This document shows, one piece after another, positions 39,962 through 48,492 of a DNA stretch of 64,000 bases (positions within the stretch are counted from its first letter, which is position 1; each line of letters opens with the position of its first letter). The position numbers were made by a program, and so were the translations under genes. The stretch is from Arthrobacter saudimassiliensis (GTDB lineage: Bacteria > Actinomycetota > Actinomycetes > Actinomycetales > Micrococcaceae), in the NCBI GenBank assembly GCA_900016675.1, contig LN483070.1:372001-436000 (forward strand). The letters run 5' to 3'. The notes below the pieces were generated by a model that searched no databases, was not told the origin of the DNA, and saw nothing but the letters and a program-made list of their open reading frames with translations.

Positions 39962-40023
39962 AGTATAGTTGTGGCACTGGCTCCCCCTTCTGCGTTCCCC
40001 CCATATGCAGAGCGGGGAGCCAG
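39962..40023 (-). promoter_or_regulatory. -10 element and large inverted repeat upstream of the HTH gene
   Basis: On the minus strand TATACT (39962-39967) is a good -10, giving a leader of about 40 bases. Just upstream lies an inverted repeat: CTGGCTCCCC (39977-39986) with GGGGAGCCAG (40014-40023) and inner TCTGC / GCAGA (39989-39993, 40007-40011). It covers the place where a -35 would lie, which suggests an operator. It could instead be the terminator of the upstream GNAT gene, but no U tract follows. Confidence 0.55.
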
Positions 40024-40063
40024 CTCCACTTAACGCCGCGGTTCCCCGCCGGCGCCGGGGCCC

Positions 40064-40408
40064 TCAGGGTTCCTGCGGCCAGGAGACCAGGTGGCTGTAC
40101 GCCGGATGCTTCTCGAGGTACCGCGCCATGTACGAGCAGTACGGCTTGATCCTGCGGCCCTGCCCGGCGATGTCCTCCACCGCATACTGCGCCAGCTGCG
40201 AAGACCAGCCCTGGTGCCGAAAGCGCGGTTCCACGACCGTGTGGGTCAGCGCGACCGCGCCGCCCTCCTGGACGAAGTCCGCGATGCCGGCCAGCTCGCC
40301 GTCGACCCGCAGCTCGTAGCGATCCAGCTCATCATTGCGCCGCACCTGCACGTCCGCCCGCGTGTGTTCCATGGACAGAGCCTGCCACCGGCGGGCGGTT
40401 TTGGCCAT
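40064..40408 (-). CDS. small GNAT-fold protein (YjdJ/Acetyltransf_CG type)
   Basis: A 114-residue single-domain protein of the short GCN5-like class. The pattern RYELRVDGELAGIADFVQEG, THTVVEPRFRHQGWSSQLA (the acetyl-CoA loop, here R-H-Q-G-W-S instead of R-G-x-G) and IKPYCSYMARYLEKHPAYSHLV is typical. Such proteins are uncharacterised and act on unknown substrates. It is read in the same direction as the HTH operon, 144 bases upstream. Confidence 0.88.
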   Translation of the reverse strand: MAKTARRWQALSMEHTRADVQVRRNDELDRYELRVDGELAGIADFVQEGGAVALTHTVVEPRFRHQGWSSQLAQYAVEDIAGQGRRIKPYCSYMARYLEKHPAYSHLVSWPQEP

Positions 40409-40421
40409 AGCCCGACGCCGG

Positions 40422-41012
40422 TCACCCGGGCCCGGCGTCGCCGTCCAGGCGCCGCCACGCCGTTTCCAGCGCCTCGACGGCGCGGGCGTACGAGGGCTGG
40501 TCGGAGGCCTCCTGCAGTGCCCGGGACCTGGCCCCCTCCGCCTCCCGCATGGCGCGGATCAGGGAGCTGGTCAGCGGCTGGGAGACGTCGGTGAGGCCCG
40601 GCCGCTCCAGGGCTTTGAAGGGATCCAGCTCGTAGCTGCGCCACTGCTCCAGCACCGCCTCGTGCCGTTCAACGAGGGAGTCCAGCCGCCGCCGCTGCAG
40701 CCGCCGACGCCGCTGCGCCAACAGCGCGCGCCGCCGCCGCTGCGTCCACCACACGGCCCCGCCGGACGAAGCCAGCAGCACCGCACCGGCCAGCGGGGCG
40801 AGCTGCGGCAGGACCAGGACCGCCCACACCGCACCCAGCACCATGGCCAGGGCGCCGGTGAGCCCCACCCAGAAAAGACGTTCGGCATCTTCGGCCTCAT
40901 CGTCGCCCGTGCGTCGAAGCGAGGCCTCGACAAGCCAGGCCGTGCCGCCCGCCGCCCCACCCATCAGTGCCAGGGCGGCAATGAACTGCAGCCACTCTCC
41001 CGGGCCTGTCAT
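40422..41012 (-). CDS. unknown membrane protein
   Basis: A 196-residue protein with three hydrophobic helices at about 8-28, 46-66 and 68-85 (the first reads LQFIAALALMGGAAGGTAWL), then a very basic stretch (TQRRRRALLAQRRRRLQRRR) and a long soluble helical tail (about 105-190). The basic stretch just after the last helix suggests that the tail is cytoplasmic. I recognise no family. GGAAAGGAAG lies upstream of the ATG. It is 13 bases from the small GNAT gene and probably co-transcribed with it. Confidence 0.75.
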   Translation of the reverse strand: MTGPGEWLQFIAALALMGGAAGGTAWLVEASLRRTGDDEAEDAERLFWVGLTGALAMVLGAVWAVLVLPQLAPLAGAVLLASSGGAVWWTQRRRRALLAQRRRRLQRRRLDSLVERHEAVLEQWRSYELDPFKALERPGLTDVSQPLTSSLIRAMREAEGARSRALQEASDQPSYARAVEALETAWRRLDGDAGPG

Positions 41013-41216
41013 CGCCTGGCTTCCTTTCCTCCGGCGCCCCCGGCCGGGGCGTACCTGCGCTCCGGCCTGCCTCCATTTGATGCTGTTCGGCGCCGCTTGG
41101 CAACGTGCCCGGATCCTGCCCGCGCGCCGGGCCGAACCAAGTATGCTGATTGTTCCCAGCGGTGCCGCCACGGGCCACCGCCGCGACCCCGGCAGCGCCG
41201 GAGCTGAGGATGAACG

Positions 41217-42332
41217 ATGACGATGCCCATGCCGCAGGCCCGCGGACCGCTGAGCGCCGCCCTGCTGGATGCCCTGGGAACCCTGGACACTGCCTCCGAG
41301 GACCGCACCGCGGATCTGCCCGCCCTGGCCGAGCGCCGGATCGAAGAGGGCACCGATGTGCTCCGGGACAACGACCTGCAGCTGAGCCTCTACTGCCTTT
41401 ACGAGCTGTACTACGGCGGACTGCCCGGCGTGCCGGCCGACGCCGAGTGGCATCCGGAGCTGATCCGGCTGCGCCGCGTCCTGGAAACGGCCTTCGAGAC
41501 CGCCCTGCGCGCCACGGTGACCCTTCCGGACCTCCCCGAGCCCACGGCGGCCGCGGTCTCCGAGCTGCTCTTTGCCCTGGCCGCCGAGGACGACGGGCCT
41601 TCGGTGTCCCGCTTCATCGGCCAGAAGGCCACCCTGGACCAGCTCCGCGAATTTTTGATGCTGCGCTCCATCTACCAGCTGCGCGAGGCCGATCCGCACA
41701 GCTGGGCGATCCCGCGCCTTCCGGTGGGCCGGGCCAAGGCAGCCCTGGTGGAGATCCAGGCGGATGAATACGGCGGCGGCCGGGCGGACCAGATGCACTC
41801 GCACCTGTTCGCCGTGACCATGGAAGGACTGGGCCTGGACAGCACGTACGGCGGATACCTGGACCGGGCCCCGGCCCTGGTGCTGGCCGCCAACAACACC
41901 ATGAGCCTGTTCGGGCTGAACCGCCGGCTGCGCGGCGCGGTGGCCGGGCACCTGGCCGCCTTCGAAATGACCTCGTCGATTCCGAACTCCTTCTACGCCC
42001 GCGGGTTCCGCCGGCACGGGTTCGACGGCGCCGTCGTGCACTATTTCGATGAGCATGTCGAGGCCGACGCCGTGCACGAACAGATCGCCGCCCGCGACCT
42101 CGCCGGCGGGCTGGTGGAGGCCGAGCCCGAGCTGCTGCCCGACGTCGTCTTCGGCGCCTGCACGGTGCTGGCCCTGGATGCGCTGGCCGGCGGGGAACAG
42201 CTTCAGGCGTGGAAGCAGGGCCGCTCCGCGCTGTACCGGCCGGACCGCTCATCCGACCCGGCGGACGGCAGCCCCGGAACCGCCGCCGCCGCGCTCGACG
42301 CCGCTGCCCTGGCTGAAGGGGTGCCCGCATGA
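41217..42332 (+). CDS. iron-containing redox enzyme, haem-oxygenase-like fold
   Basis: A 371-residue soluble protein of the haem-oxygenase-like diiron family. Likely metal ligands are spread in the order expected: VEIQADEYG (Glu and Asp/Glu), DQMHSHLF (His), HLAAFEMTS (Glu), and DEHVEADAVHEQI with Asp/Glu and His. The fold is all helical, with no signal peptide. Family members oxidise amino acids, fatty acids or amines with dioxygen. It overlaps the CDGSH gene by 4 bases (ATGA). The close coupling suggests that the Fe-S protein feeds electrons to, or senses iron for, the diiron site. Confidence 0.85.
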   Translation: MTMPMPQARGPLSAALLDALGTLDTASEDRTADLPALAERRIEEGTDVLRDNDLQLSLYCLYELYYGGLPGVPADAEWHPELIRLRRVLETAFETALRATVTLPDLPEPTAAAVSELLFALAAEDDGPSVSRFIGQKATLDQLREFLMLRSIYQLREADPHSWAIPRLPVGRAKAALVEIQADEYGGGRADQMHSHLFAVTMEGLGLDSTYGGYLDRAPALVLAANNTMSLFGLNRRLRGAVAGHLAAFEMTSSIPNSFYARGFRRHGFDGAVVHYFDEHVEADAVHEQIAARDLAGGLVEAEPELLPDVVFGACTVLALDALAGGEQLQAWKQGRSALYRPDRSSDPADGSPGTAAAALDAAALAEGVPA

Positions 42333-42622
42333 GCCGGGACGACCAGGCCGACGGCGCCGCCGCCTCGATCGTTGCCTACCCCAATGGACCGCTGCTGGTG
42401 CGGGGCAATTTCGAAATCGTCACGCCCGAGGGGGAGCCGGTGCCGCGGGACCGTGAAACGGTGGCCCTGTGCCGCTGCGGCGGATCAGCCATCAAGCCGT
42501 TCTGCGACGGCCGGCACAAGCTCCTGAACTTCGAAACGGAGTCCAGCGCGAAGGCGCCCACGTCCCGCACCCGAAGTGCCGGAACCGGCTGCGCGGATAC
42601 CCCCGCTGACCTGGAGGGCTGA
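42329..42622 (+). CDS. CDGSH iron-sulfur domain protein
   Basis: A 97-residue protein with one CDGSH 2Fe-2S binding motif: LCRCGGSAIKPFCDGRHK at about residues 50-67, with the three cysteines and one histidine in the C-x-C-x2-S-x3-P-x2-C-D-G-x-H order. It lacks a membrane anchor, unlike mitoNEET, so it is cytoplasmic. These proteins carry a labile, redox-active cluster. It is translationally coupled to the diiron protein upstream. A strong hairpin, shared with tRNA-Lys, follows its stop. Confidence 0.93.
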   Translation: MSRDDQADGAAASIVAYPNGPLLVRGNFEIVTPEGEPVPRDRETVALCRCGGSAIKPFCDGRHKLLNFETESSAKAPTSRTRSAGTGCADTPADLEG

Positions 42623-42648
42623 GCGGCGCCGCCGCGCGAAAAGCGGAA

Positions 42649-42679
42649 GGTGCCCCGGAGCGGCTTGCTCCGGGGCACC
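42649..42679. terminator. shared hairpin between CDGSH gene and tRNA-Lys
   Basis: A perfect 13-base stem GGTGCCCCGGAGC and its complement with a 5-base loop, 7 bases past the 3' end of tRNA-Lys and 27 bases after the CDGSH stop. It likely ends transcription from both sides. Confidence 0.8.
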
Positions 42680-42685
42680 CGAGGG

Positions 42686-42758
42686 TAGGCCCTGTGGGGA
42701 TCGAACCCACGACCCGCGGATTAAAAGTCCGCTGCTCTACCAACTGAGCTAAAGGCCC
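42686..42758 (-). tRNA. tRNA-Lys (TTT)
   Basis: Minus-strand cloverleaf of 73 bases: acceptor GGGCCTT with AGGGCCT, D arm AGCTCAGTTGGTAGAGC, anticodon loop CTTTTAA with anticodon TTT, T arm GTGGG with loop TTCGATC. Discriminator A, and CCA is not encoded. It is a single tRNA gene. Confidence 0.97.
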
Positions 42759-42916
42759 GCCACCGATCCGGACGCCGGCTCCGAAGGGCCGGCACGAATC
42801 AGCGTTTTCACTTTATCCCACCGGAACCCGGCGCGGGAAAACCCGCCGGCCGACGTCGTCCGCGGGGCCGGCCCGCGGACCGTTGATCCGCCTCGATCCG
42901 GCGCCGCCCGCGGGAG

Positions 42917-42922
42917 TATTCT
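42917..42922 (+). promoter_or_regulatory. putative -10 element of a leaderless gene
   Basis: TATTCT with 6 bases to the ATG at 42929. Confidence 0.45.
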
Positions 42923-42928
42923 CGAAGC

Positions 42929-43573
42929 ATGAGCGAGTCCTCATCCCAACCTCCCCGCCATCACAAGCCCAAGCCCTTCACCCCGCAGGACTTTGCGAAC
43001 TTCGCCGGAGGCGCCGATCCGGCCCGGGTCTCCGAGGCCGCGCACCTGGCCGCCCAGGCGCTGGTCCACCACGGCCGCCGCACCGACGACCCGGAGATCA
43101 CCCGGCGCCTGGTCGAACTGGCCGACCGCCAGGGCCTGGAGTCCATCGCAGAGCTGTGGGCCGAAAGCCCGGCCCGGTCCCTTCCCGGGGCCCTGTGGCG
43201 CCTGTATGCGCTCCGCGCCGCCGTCCAGCAGGATCCTGAGCGGGTGGCCGCGTACTACGCCGCAGGCAAGGACGTCGCGCAGGTGTCCAAGGTGGTCGCC
43301 GGCGTGGCCGAACCGCTCGGCGCCACCGAGGTGCGCGGCATGGCCGACACCATCCTTTCGGGCGCCTTCCAGGGTGACTTCGACGTGGCGCTGGAACGGT
43401 TTGCCGCGTTCTGCCGGGTGGTGGCCCTCGGACAGACCCACCACGCCGACGACGCCGAGGCAGCCCACAGCGGCCGCGCCACCGCGCTGACGCGCAACGC
43501 CCGGCAGTTGGTCCGTACGGCCGAGGACCTCGAGGCATCCGCCCGCGCCTGGCGGCGCGGAGAGCTGGACTGA
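42929..43573 (+). CDS. conserved protein of unknown function (possible DNA-binding protein)
   Basis: A 214-residue soluble, almost wholly helical protein. The start SSSQPPRHHKPKPFTPQDFA is basic, then come regular helices: ARVSEAAHLAAQALVHHG, EITRRLVELADRQGLESIAELW, LPGALWRLYALRAAVQQ and GATEVRGMADTILSGAFQG. I recall similar actinobacterial proteins being annotated as DNA-binding, but no HTH is clear. Leaderless-type TATTCT lies 6 bases before the ATG. It stands alone, between tRNA-Lys and the DUF47 gene. Confidence 0.75.
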   Translation: MSESSSQPPRHHKPKPFTPQDFANFAGGADPARVSEAAHLAAQALVHHGRRTDDPEITRRLVELADRQGLESIAELWAESPARSLPGALWRLYALRAAVQQDPERVAAYYAAGKDVAQVSKVVAGVAEPLGATEVRGMADTILSGAFQGDFDVALERFAAFCRVVALGQTHHADDAEAAHSGRATALTRNARQLVRTAEDLEASARAWRRGELD

Positions 43574-43609
43574 ACGGCGCTGCTGTGAGACCCGCCACCG
43601 GGCCCGGCA

Positions 43610-43760
43610 TCCGTGTTGACATCACCCACGGCGAGTAGAAGACTGAAACTGGTGTCGGACCGTGGAACCCCCGGGCTTCAACCTTTAGCCGCTACGAGCG
43701 GCCTTCCGCCGAGAGGCGCTCCCGGTTCGGCACCATCACTCTGCCCGGGGCCGGCAGTGG
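43610..43760 (+). other. intergenic leader with possible RNA structure before the DUF47-PiT operon
   Basis: The 251-base spacer has TTGACA at 43616 and small stems such as GCCGCT-ACG-AGCGGC (43688-43702) and GAACCC-GGGCTTC (43665-43679). A -10 candidate TATTCT is at 43783. No reading frame is convincing and I match no known RNA family. The TTGACA has no good partner at 17 bases. Confidence 0.3.
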
Positions 43761-43824
43761 CCGCCCCGTCCAACGCATCCGATATTCTTCTGGATGTGAT
43801 GATCACCGAGCCGCGTCCGGCGTC

Positions 43825-44442
43825 GTGAAGCTCCGCCTGTTTCCCCAGGACACAGCCGGCCTGGACCTGCTGTCCCGGACCGCCGGGCAGCTGCTGGACG
43901 GCACGGCCGTCCTGGCCGAAATGCTGGGAGCGGACCCCGACGGGTTCGACCGGCTGGTCGAAGACATGCATCGGATCGAAGCCGAAGCCACCGACCTGCA
44001 CTTCGCCCTGATGACGCAGATGCGCACCAGCTTCATCAATCCCCTCCCCCGCGAGGACCTGTACGAGCTGTCCCTGCTGCTGCTCACCGCCGTCGAACGC
44101 CTCGACGGGGCGGCGGAGATCATCGGCCTGTACCGTCCCGCCAAGCTCTCCCGCCGCGCCGCCGAGGTGCTGGAGGTGATCAACCGCCAGTCCGAGCTGA
44201 CCGTGGCCGCCATGCGGCGCCTGGCGTCGCTGCAGGACCTGGAGGAGTACTGGATCGAGATGCTGCGCCTGACCAAGCGGGCCGAGCGCACGCACCGCAT
44301 GTGGGTGGCCGAAATGCTGCAGGACCTCAAGCCCGCGGCGTACGCCCGCCACCGCGACCTGGCCGACCAGCTGGCCTCGGTGGTCTCCGGGCTGCGCTCC
44401 ACCGCCACGTACGTCGGCGGCGTGCTGGTGCGTGAATCGTAG
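43825..44442 (+). CDS. DUF47/PhoU-like regulator of phosphate transport
   Basis: A 205-residue helical protein of the DUF47 (YkaA) family, which has a PhoU-like three-helix bundle repeat and controls the neighbouring Pit transporter. LRLFPQDTAGLDLLSRTAGQL, FINPLPREDLYELSLLLLTAVERLDGAAEII (split after LYEL) and RRLASLQDLEEYW are typical; the PREDLYELS helix contains the E-D acidic cluster that binds metal in PhoU proteins. GTG start; its stop is directly followed by the GTG of the transporter gene. Confidence 0.9.
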   Translation: MKLRLFPQDTAGLDLLSRTAGQLLDGTAVLAEMLGADPDGFDRLVEDMHRIEAEATDLHFALMTQMRTSFINPLPREDLYELSLLLLTAVERLDGAAEIIGLYRPAKLSRRAAEVLEVINRQSELTVAAMRRLASLQDLEEYWIEMLRLTKRAERTHRMWVAEMLQDLKPAAYARHRDLADQLASVVSGLRSTATYVGGVLVRES

Positions 44443-45456
44443 GTGACCACCGTCCTGCTGGGCGCCACCGTGCTCATCGCCGGGGCGTACGCCTTCATCA
44501 ACGGCTTCCATGACGTCTCCAACTCCGTGGCCACGTCGGTGCGCACCCGGGCCCTGACCCCGCGGATCGCAGCCGGCCTCGCCGCCGGGTTCAATCTGGC
44601 GGGCAGCCTGCTCAGCACCGCCCTCGCCGTCGCGCTGACGGTCCGGTTCGTGGAGCTGCCGGCCGGTGCCGGCGGGCTCGGCATCCTGCTGGCCGGCCTG
44701 CTGGCGGCCTGCGGCTGGGGGCTGTGGACCTGGTGGCGGCGGATTCCCTCCTCCTCGACCCATGCCCTCGTCGGCGGCATCGTGGGCTCGGGAGCGGCGG
44801 CCACCCTGGTCGGAGGCGAGAACATCGCCGGTTCCGCCCGGGTGATCTGGGAGCAGATCGCCCTTCCCCTGCTGCTGTCCCCGCTGATTGCCTTCGTCCT
44901 GGCCTACCTGCTGGTCTTTCCCGCCAGCTGGCTGATGCGTTACAGCTCCCCGCGCCGGGGCGACGCCGGCAACCGGATGGCGCAGTCGGTGTTCACCTCG
45001 GCCTTCGCCCTGGGCCACGGGCTGCAGGACGGGCAGCGGACCATGGCCGTGATCGTGCTGGCCCTGGCCGCCGCGGGCACCGCCGACACGGCGTCCATTC
45101 CGCTCTGGGTGCAGATCTTCGCCGGCACCGCGCTGGCCGCCGGCACCCTGTTCGGTTCCTGGCGGCTGACCCACACGCTGGGCTACAACCTGGTCCGGGT
45201 GGATCCGCTGCGCGGCATGAGCGCGCAGGCGGTCAGCTCGAGCATGCTGTTCCTCGGCGGGCTGTGGCTGCACATGCCGCTGTCCAGCACGCAGCTGATG
45301 GCCAGCGCGATCGTGGGCGCCGGCGTCAACCAGCGGTTTTCCACCCTGCGCCGGTCCGTGCTCCGCGAGATCCTGGCGACCTGGCTGGCCACCGCACCGG
45401 CGGCGGCGGTGCTGGGCGGCATCCTGTTCCTCGCCCTGTCCCCCCTGCTGGGCTGA
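44443..45456 (+). CDS. PiT-family inorganic phosphate transporter
   Basis: A 337-residue low-affinity phosphate permease with about 9-10 helices. The two PiT signatures are present: AFINGFHDVSNSVATSV (about 11-27, the repeat motif GxxDxxN), and a second half copy in FALGHGLQDGQRTMAVIVLALA. SSSTHALVGGIVGSG and SSTQLMASAIVGAG are matching loops of the inverted repeat. It starts immediately after the DUF47 stop, giving a typical pit pair, and ends 15 bases from the stop of pstB, which faces it. Confidence 0.93.
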   Translation: MTTVLLGATVLIAGAYAFINGFHDVSNSVATSVRTRALTPRIAAGLAAGFNLAGSLLSTALAVALTVRFVELPAGAGGLGILLAGLLAACGWGLWTWWRRIPSSSTHALVGGIVGSGAAATLVGGENIAGSARVIWEQIALPLLLSPLIAFVLAYLLVFPASWLMRYSSPRRGDAGNRMAQSVFTSAFALGHGLQDGQRTMAVIVLALAAAGTADTASIPLWVQIFAGTALAAGTLFGSWRLTHTLGYNLVRVDPLRGMSAQAVSSSMLFLGGLWLHMPLSSTQLMASAIVGAGVNQRFSTLRRSVLREILATWLATAPAAAVLGGILFLALSPLLG

Positions 45457-45471
45457 GGAACGCCCCGACGC

Positions 45472-46251
45472 CTATCCGAAGCGGCCGGAGACGTAGTCCT
45501 CGGTGGCCTTCTGCGACGGGGTGCTGAAGATGGTGGCGGTGTCGTCGTATTCGATCAGCTTGCCGGGCTTGCCGGTGCCGGCGATGTTGAAGAACGCCGT
45601 CTTGTCCGAAACGCGGGCGGCCTGCTGCATGTTGTGCGTGACGATGACCACCGTGTAGTCGCTCTTGAGCTCCTCGATGAGGTCCTCGATGGCGAGGGTG
45701 GAGATCGGATCCAGGGCCGAGCAGGGCTCGTCCATGAGGATCACCTCCGGCGAGACGGCGATGGCGCGGGCAATGCACAGGCGCTGCTGCTGGCCGCCGG
45801 ACAGGCCCGAGCCGGGCTTGTCGAGCCGGTCCTTGACCTCCCGCCACAGGTTGGCGCCCTGCAGCGACTTCTCCACCAGGTCATCGGCGTCGGACCGGGA
45901 GATCCGCTTGTTGTTCAGCTTGACGCCGGCCAGCACGTTGTCGCGGATGGACATGGTGGGGAACGGGTTGGGCCGCTGGAACACCATGCCCACGTGCGTG
46001 CGGACGGTGACCGGGTCCACGCCGGGGCCGTAGAGGTTCTCTCCGTCCAGCAGCACCTCGCCCTCGACGCGGGCGCCGGGAAGCACCTCGTGCATCCGGT
46101 TCAGGGTGCGCAGGAAGGTGGACTTTCCGCAGCCGGAGGGGCCGATGAAGGCGGTGACGGACCGGGCCTCGATGTTGATGTTCACGTCCTCCACGGCCAG
46201 GAAGTCGCCGTAGTAGACGTTGAGGTCCTTGACATCGATTCGCTTGGACAC
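45472..46251 (-). CDS. pstB: phosphate ABC transporter ATP-binding protein
   Basis: A 259-residue ATPase that drives high-affinity phosphate uptake. Walker A is GPSGCGKST (about 37-45), the signature is [16 protein letters not shown] (about 147), Walker B is [13 protein letters not shown] and the switch histidine is in THNMQQ. Last gene of the pstSCAB cluster; the start is 31 bases after the pstA stop. No phoU gene follows, which is unusual for a pst operon and leaves its regulator elsewhere. Confidence 0.97.
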   Translation of the reverse strand: MSKRIDVKDLNVYYGDFLAVEDVNINIEARSVTAFIGPSGCGKSTFLRTLNRMHEVLPGARVEGEVLLDGENLYGPGVDPVTVRTHVGMVFQRPNPFPTMSIRDNVLAGVKLNNKRISRSDADDLVEKSLQGANLWREVKDRLDKPGSGLSGGQQQRLCIARAIAVSPEVILMDEPCSALDPISTLAIEDLIEELKSDYTVVIVTHNMQQAARVSDKTAFFNIAGTGKPGKLIEYDDTATIFSTPSQKATEDYVSGRFG

Positions 46252-46282
46252 TGTGGTTCCTTTTCTCTGCAGGTCCCGGCGC

Positions 46283-47386
46283 CTAGCGCCCGGCCTTCGG
46301 GGCGAAAATGCGCGCGATCAGGCGGGCGGCGAGGTTCAGCAGCATCACCGTGAGGATCAGCAGCAGCGCCGCAGCCCAGGCCCGCTGGGTGCTGGGGTCG
46401 GTGTTGGTCGGCGAGGTGGGGCTCATCAGCTGCCGGTAGATGAAGGTCGGCAGCGTGGTCATCCAGCCGGAGAAGGCGTTGAAGTTGATGGTGTTGACGA
46501 AGCCGGCGGTGACCAGCAGGGGCGCGGTCTCGCCGATGATGCGGGCAATCGCGAGGGTGACGCCGGAGGCGATGCCGGAGATCGCCGTCGGGATGACCAC
46601 CTTCAGGATGGTGCGCCATTTGCGCACGCCCAGGGCGTAGGAGGCCTCGCGCAGCTCGTTCGGGACGATCTTGAGCATCTCCTCGGTGGAGCGGACGACC
46701 ACCGGGATCATCAGCACGGACAGCGCGACGGCGGCCACGATGCCCATGCGCGCGCCGGGCCCGAGGATCAGGCCGAAGAACGCGGCGGCGAACAGGCCGG
46801 CCACGATCGAGGGGATGCCGGTCATCACGTCCACGAAGAAGGTGATGGCCCGGGACAGGGGCCCGCCGCTGCTGTATTCGACCAGGTAGACCGCTGCGAG
46901 CAGGCCCACCGGCACGGAGATCAGGGTGGCCCAGAAGGTGATCTGGAGGGTGCCGACGATGGCGTGGTAGGCACCGCCGAGGACGGGGCCGCCGGTTTCC
47001 ACGGTGTTGTTGTCCACCGACCCGGTCATGCCGCCCATCGAGGTGAGCAGGAAGTCCGGGGACAGGCCGGGCAGGCCGCGGGCCAGCACCGTCCAGATCA
47101 CCGAAACCAGCGGGACCAGGGCGACGATGAAGGCCCCGTAGATCAGGTAGGTGGCGAGGCGGTCGACGGCCTTGCGCCGGCCTTCGACCATCCCGGTCAC
47201 CGCGGTGGCGCCGAGCACGAACAGGACGGCGGCGATGATCGCGAAGGACGCGATGCTGAAGCCGATCAGGGCGGACAGGGCCGCCCCCAGCACGACCGCG
47301 GCGCCGAGCACCACCCAGACGGCGTAGCCCGGCAGCCGGTTCTTGGACAGCAGCGCGGCCGGTCGGTTCAGGACGGTCTGGCTCAT
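46283..47386 (-). CDS. pstA: phosphate ABC transporter permease subunit
   Basis: A 367-residue permease. The first 100 residues add three or four helices before the usual core ([20 protein letters not shown]). The coupling (EAA) motif region is [30 protein letters not shown], split after ALGVR. Its start overlaps the pstC stop (TGATG), giving coupled translation. Confidence 0.96.
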   Translation of the reverse strand: MSQTVLNRPAALLSKNRLPGYAVWVVLGAAVVLGAALSALIGFSIASFAIIAAVLFVLGATAVTGMVEGRRKAVDRLATYLIYGAFIVALVPLVSVIWTVLARGLPGLSPDFLLTSMGGMTGSVDNNTVETGGPVLGGAYHAIVGTLQITFWATLISVPVGLLAAVYLVEYSSGGPLSRAITFFVDVMTGIPSIVAGLFAAAFFGLILGPGARMGIVAAVALSVLMIPVVVRSTEEMLKIVPNELREASYALGVRKWRTILKVVIPTAISGIASGVTLAIARIIGETAPLLVTAGFVNTINFNAFSGWMTTLPTFIYRQLMSPTSPTNTDPSTQRAWAAALLLILTVMLLNLAARLIARIFAPKAGR

Positions 47387-48321
47387 CAGTTGGCTCCGGA
47401 GAATTCTTTGTGGCGGGCAATGATCCAGCGGGCGATCATGTTCACCGCGAGGGTGATCAGGAAGAGCACCAGGCCGGCGGCGATCAGCTCGGAGAGGCGC
47501 AGGCCGTAGGCTTCGGGGAAGTTCAGGGCGATCTCGGCGGCGATGGTCTGGTTGCCCGGCCGGATCAGGCTGGCGATGAGGCCGCCGGAGGACAGGACCA
47601 GGGCGACGGCCATCGTCTCGCCCAGCGCGCGGCCGAGGCCGAGCATGACGGCGCTGATGATGCCGGGGCGGGCGAAGGGGAAGACCGCCATCCGGATCAT
47701 CTCCCAGCGGGTGGCACCCATCGCCAGGGCGGCCTCCTCATGCAGCTTGGGGGTCTGCAGGAAGATTTCGCGGGACAGCGAGGTGATGATCGGCAGCACC
47801 ATGACGGACAGGACGATTCCCGCGGTCAGCATGGTCTTGCCGGTCTGGCTCGCCGGGCCGGCGAACAGCGGGATCCAGCCCGCGTTCTCGGCGAGCCAGT
47901 TGTACGGTCCGACCAGTGCGGGGGCGAGCACCAGCATGCCCCAGGCGCCGTAGACCACCGACGGAATCGCCGCGAGCAGGTCCACCAGGTAGCCCAGCCC
48001 CTGGGAAAGGCGCCGCGGCGCGTAGTGGCTGATGAACAGGGCGACGCCCAGGCCCACCGGGGTGGCGATCACCAGGGCGATGAACGCCGCGATGACGGTG
48101 CCCACCACCAGCGGCAGGATGTAGCTGAGGAACCCGCGCCCGCCGGTGATGTCCTCACCCGGTGCGCCGAACGTCGGCAGCGCCTGCCAGAGCAGGAAGA
48201 CCGCGACGGCAAAGAGGACCAGGAGGATCAGGCAGCCGGCGAAGAGGGTGGCCCCGGAGAAGACTCTGTCTCCGGCCCGGCCGGCGCTGTCATTGGCGCC
48301 CTTGAGGGACTTGCTGGTCAC
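47386..48321 (-). CDS. pstC: phosphate ABC transporter permease subunit
   Basis: A 311-residue permease with six or seven helices. LVLFAVAVFLLWQALPTFG opens the membrane part, and the coupling loop is LHEEAALAMGATRWEMIRMAVFPFARPGI (split after MGAT). The GTG at 48321 was chosen because AAGGG lies 7 bases upstream and the longer frame back to 48393 has no ribosome site. Overlaps pstA by one base. Confidence 0.95.
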   Translation of the reverse strand: MTSKSLKGANDSAGRAGDRVFSGATLFAGCLILLVLFAVAVFLLWQALPTFGAPGEDITGGRGFLSYILPLVVGTVIAAFIALVIATPVGLGVALFISHYAPRRLSQGLGYLVDLLAAIPSVVYGAWGMLVLAPALVGPYNWLAENAGWIPLFAGPASQTGKTMLTAGIVLSVMVLPIITSLSREIFLQTPKLHEEAALAMGATRWEMIRMAVFPFARPGIISAVMLGLGRALGETMAVALVLSSGGLIASLIRPGNQTIAAEIALNFPEAYGLRLSELIAAGLVLFLITLAVNMIARWIIARHKEFSGAN

Positions 48322-48492
48322 TGAAATACCCTTCAACAAAACTTGTCGGCGAACGTAACGGGATCTGGTGTTCGGGACTTCGCCGGTGGCCACTTTTACC
48401 TTACCGAAGTCGGGGGGCGGCCGGTCCCGCCGCAGGCCTCCCCCGCTCCGGCGGACCGGATCGGGGGAGGCCTGCGGCTGTGGCGGAATCCG

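Noticed and set aside
43610-43700. A 6C-type actinobacterial RNA
   Set aside because: Only one run of five C is present and the paired C-rich loops of that family are missing.
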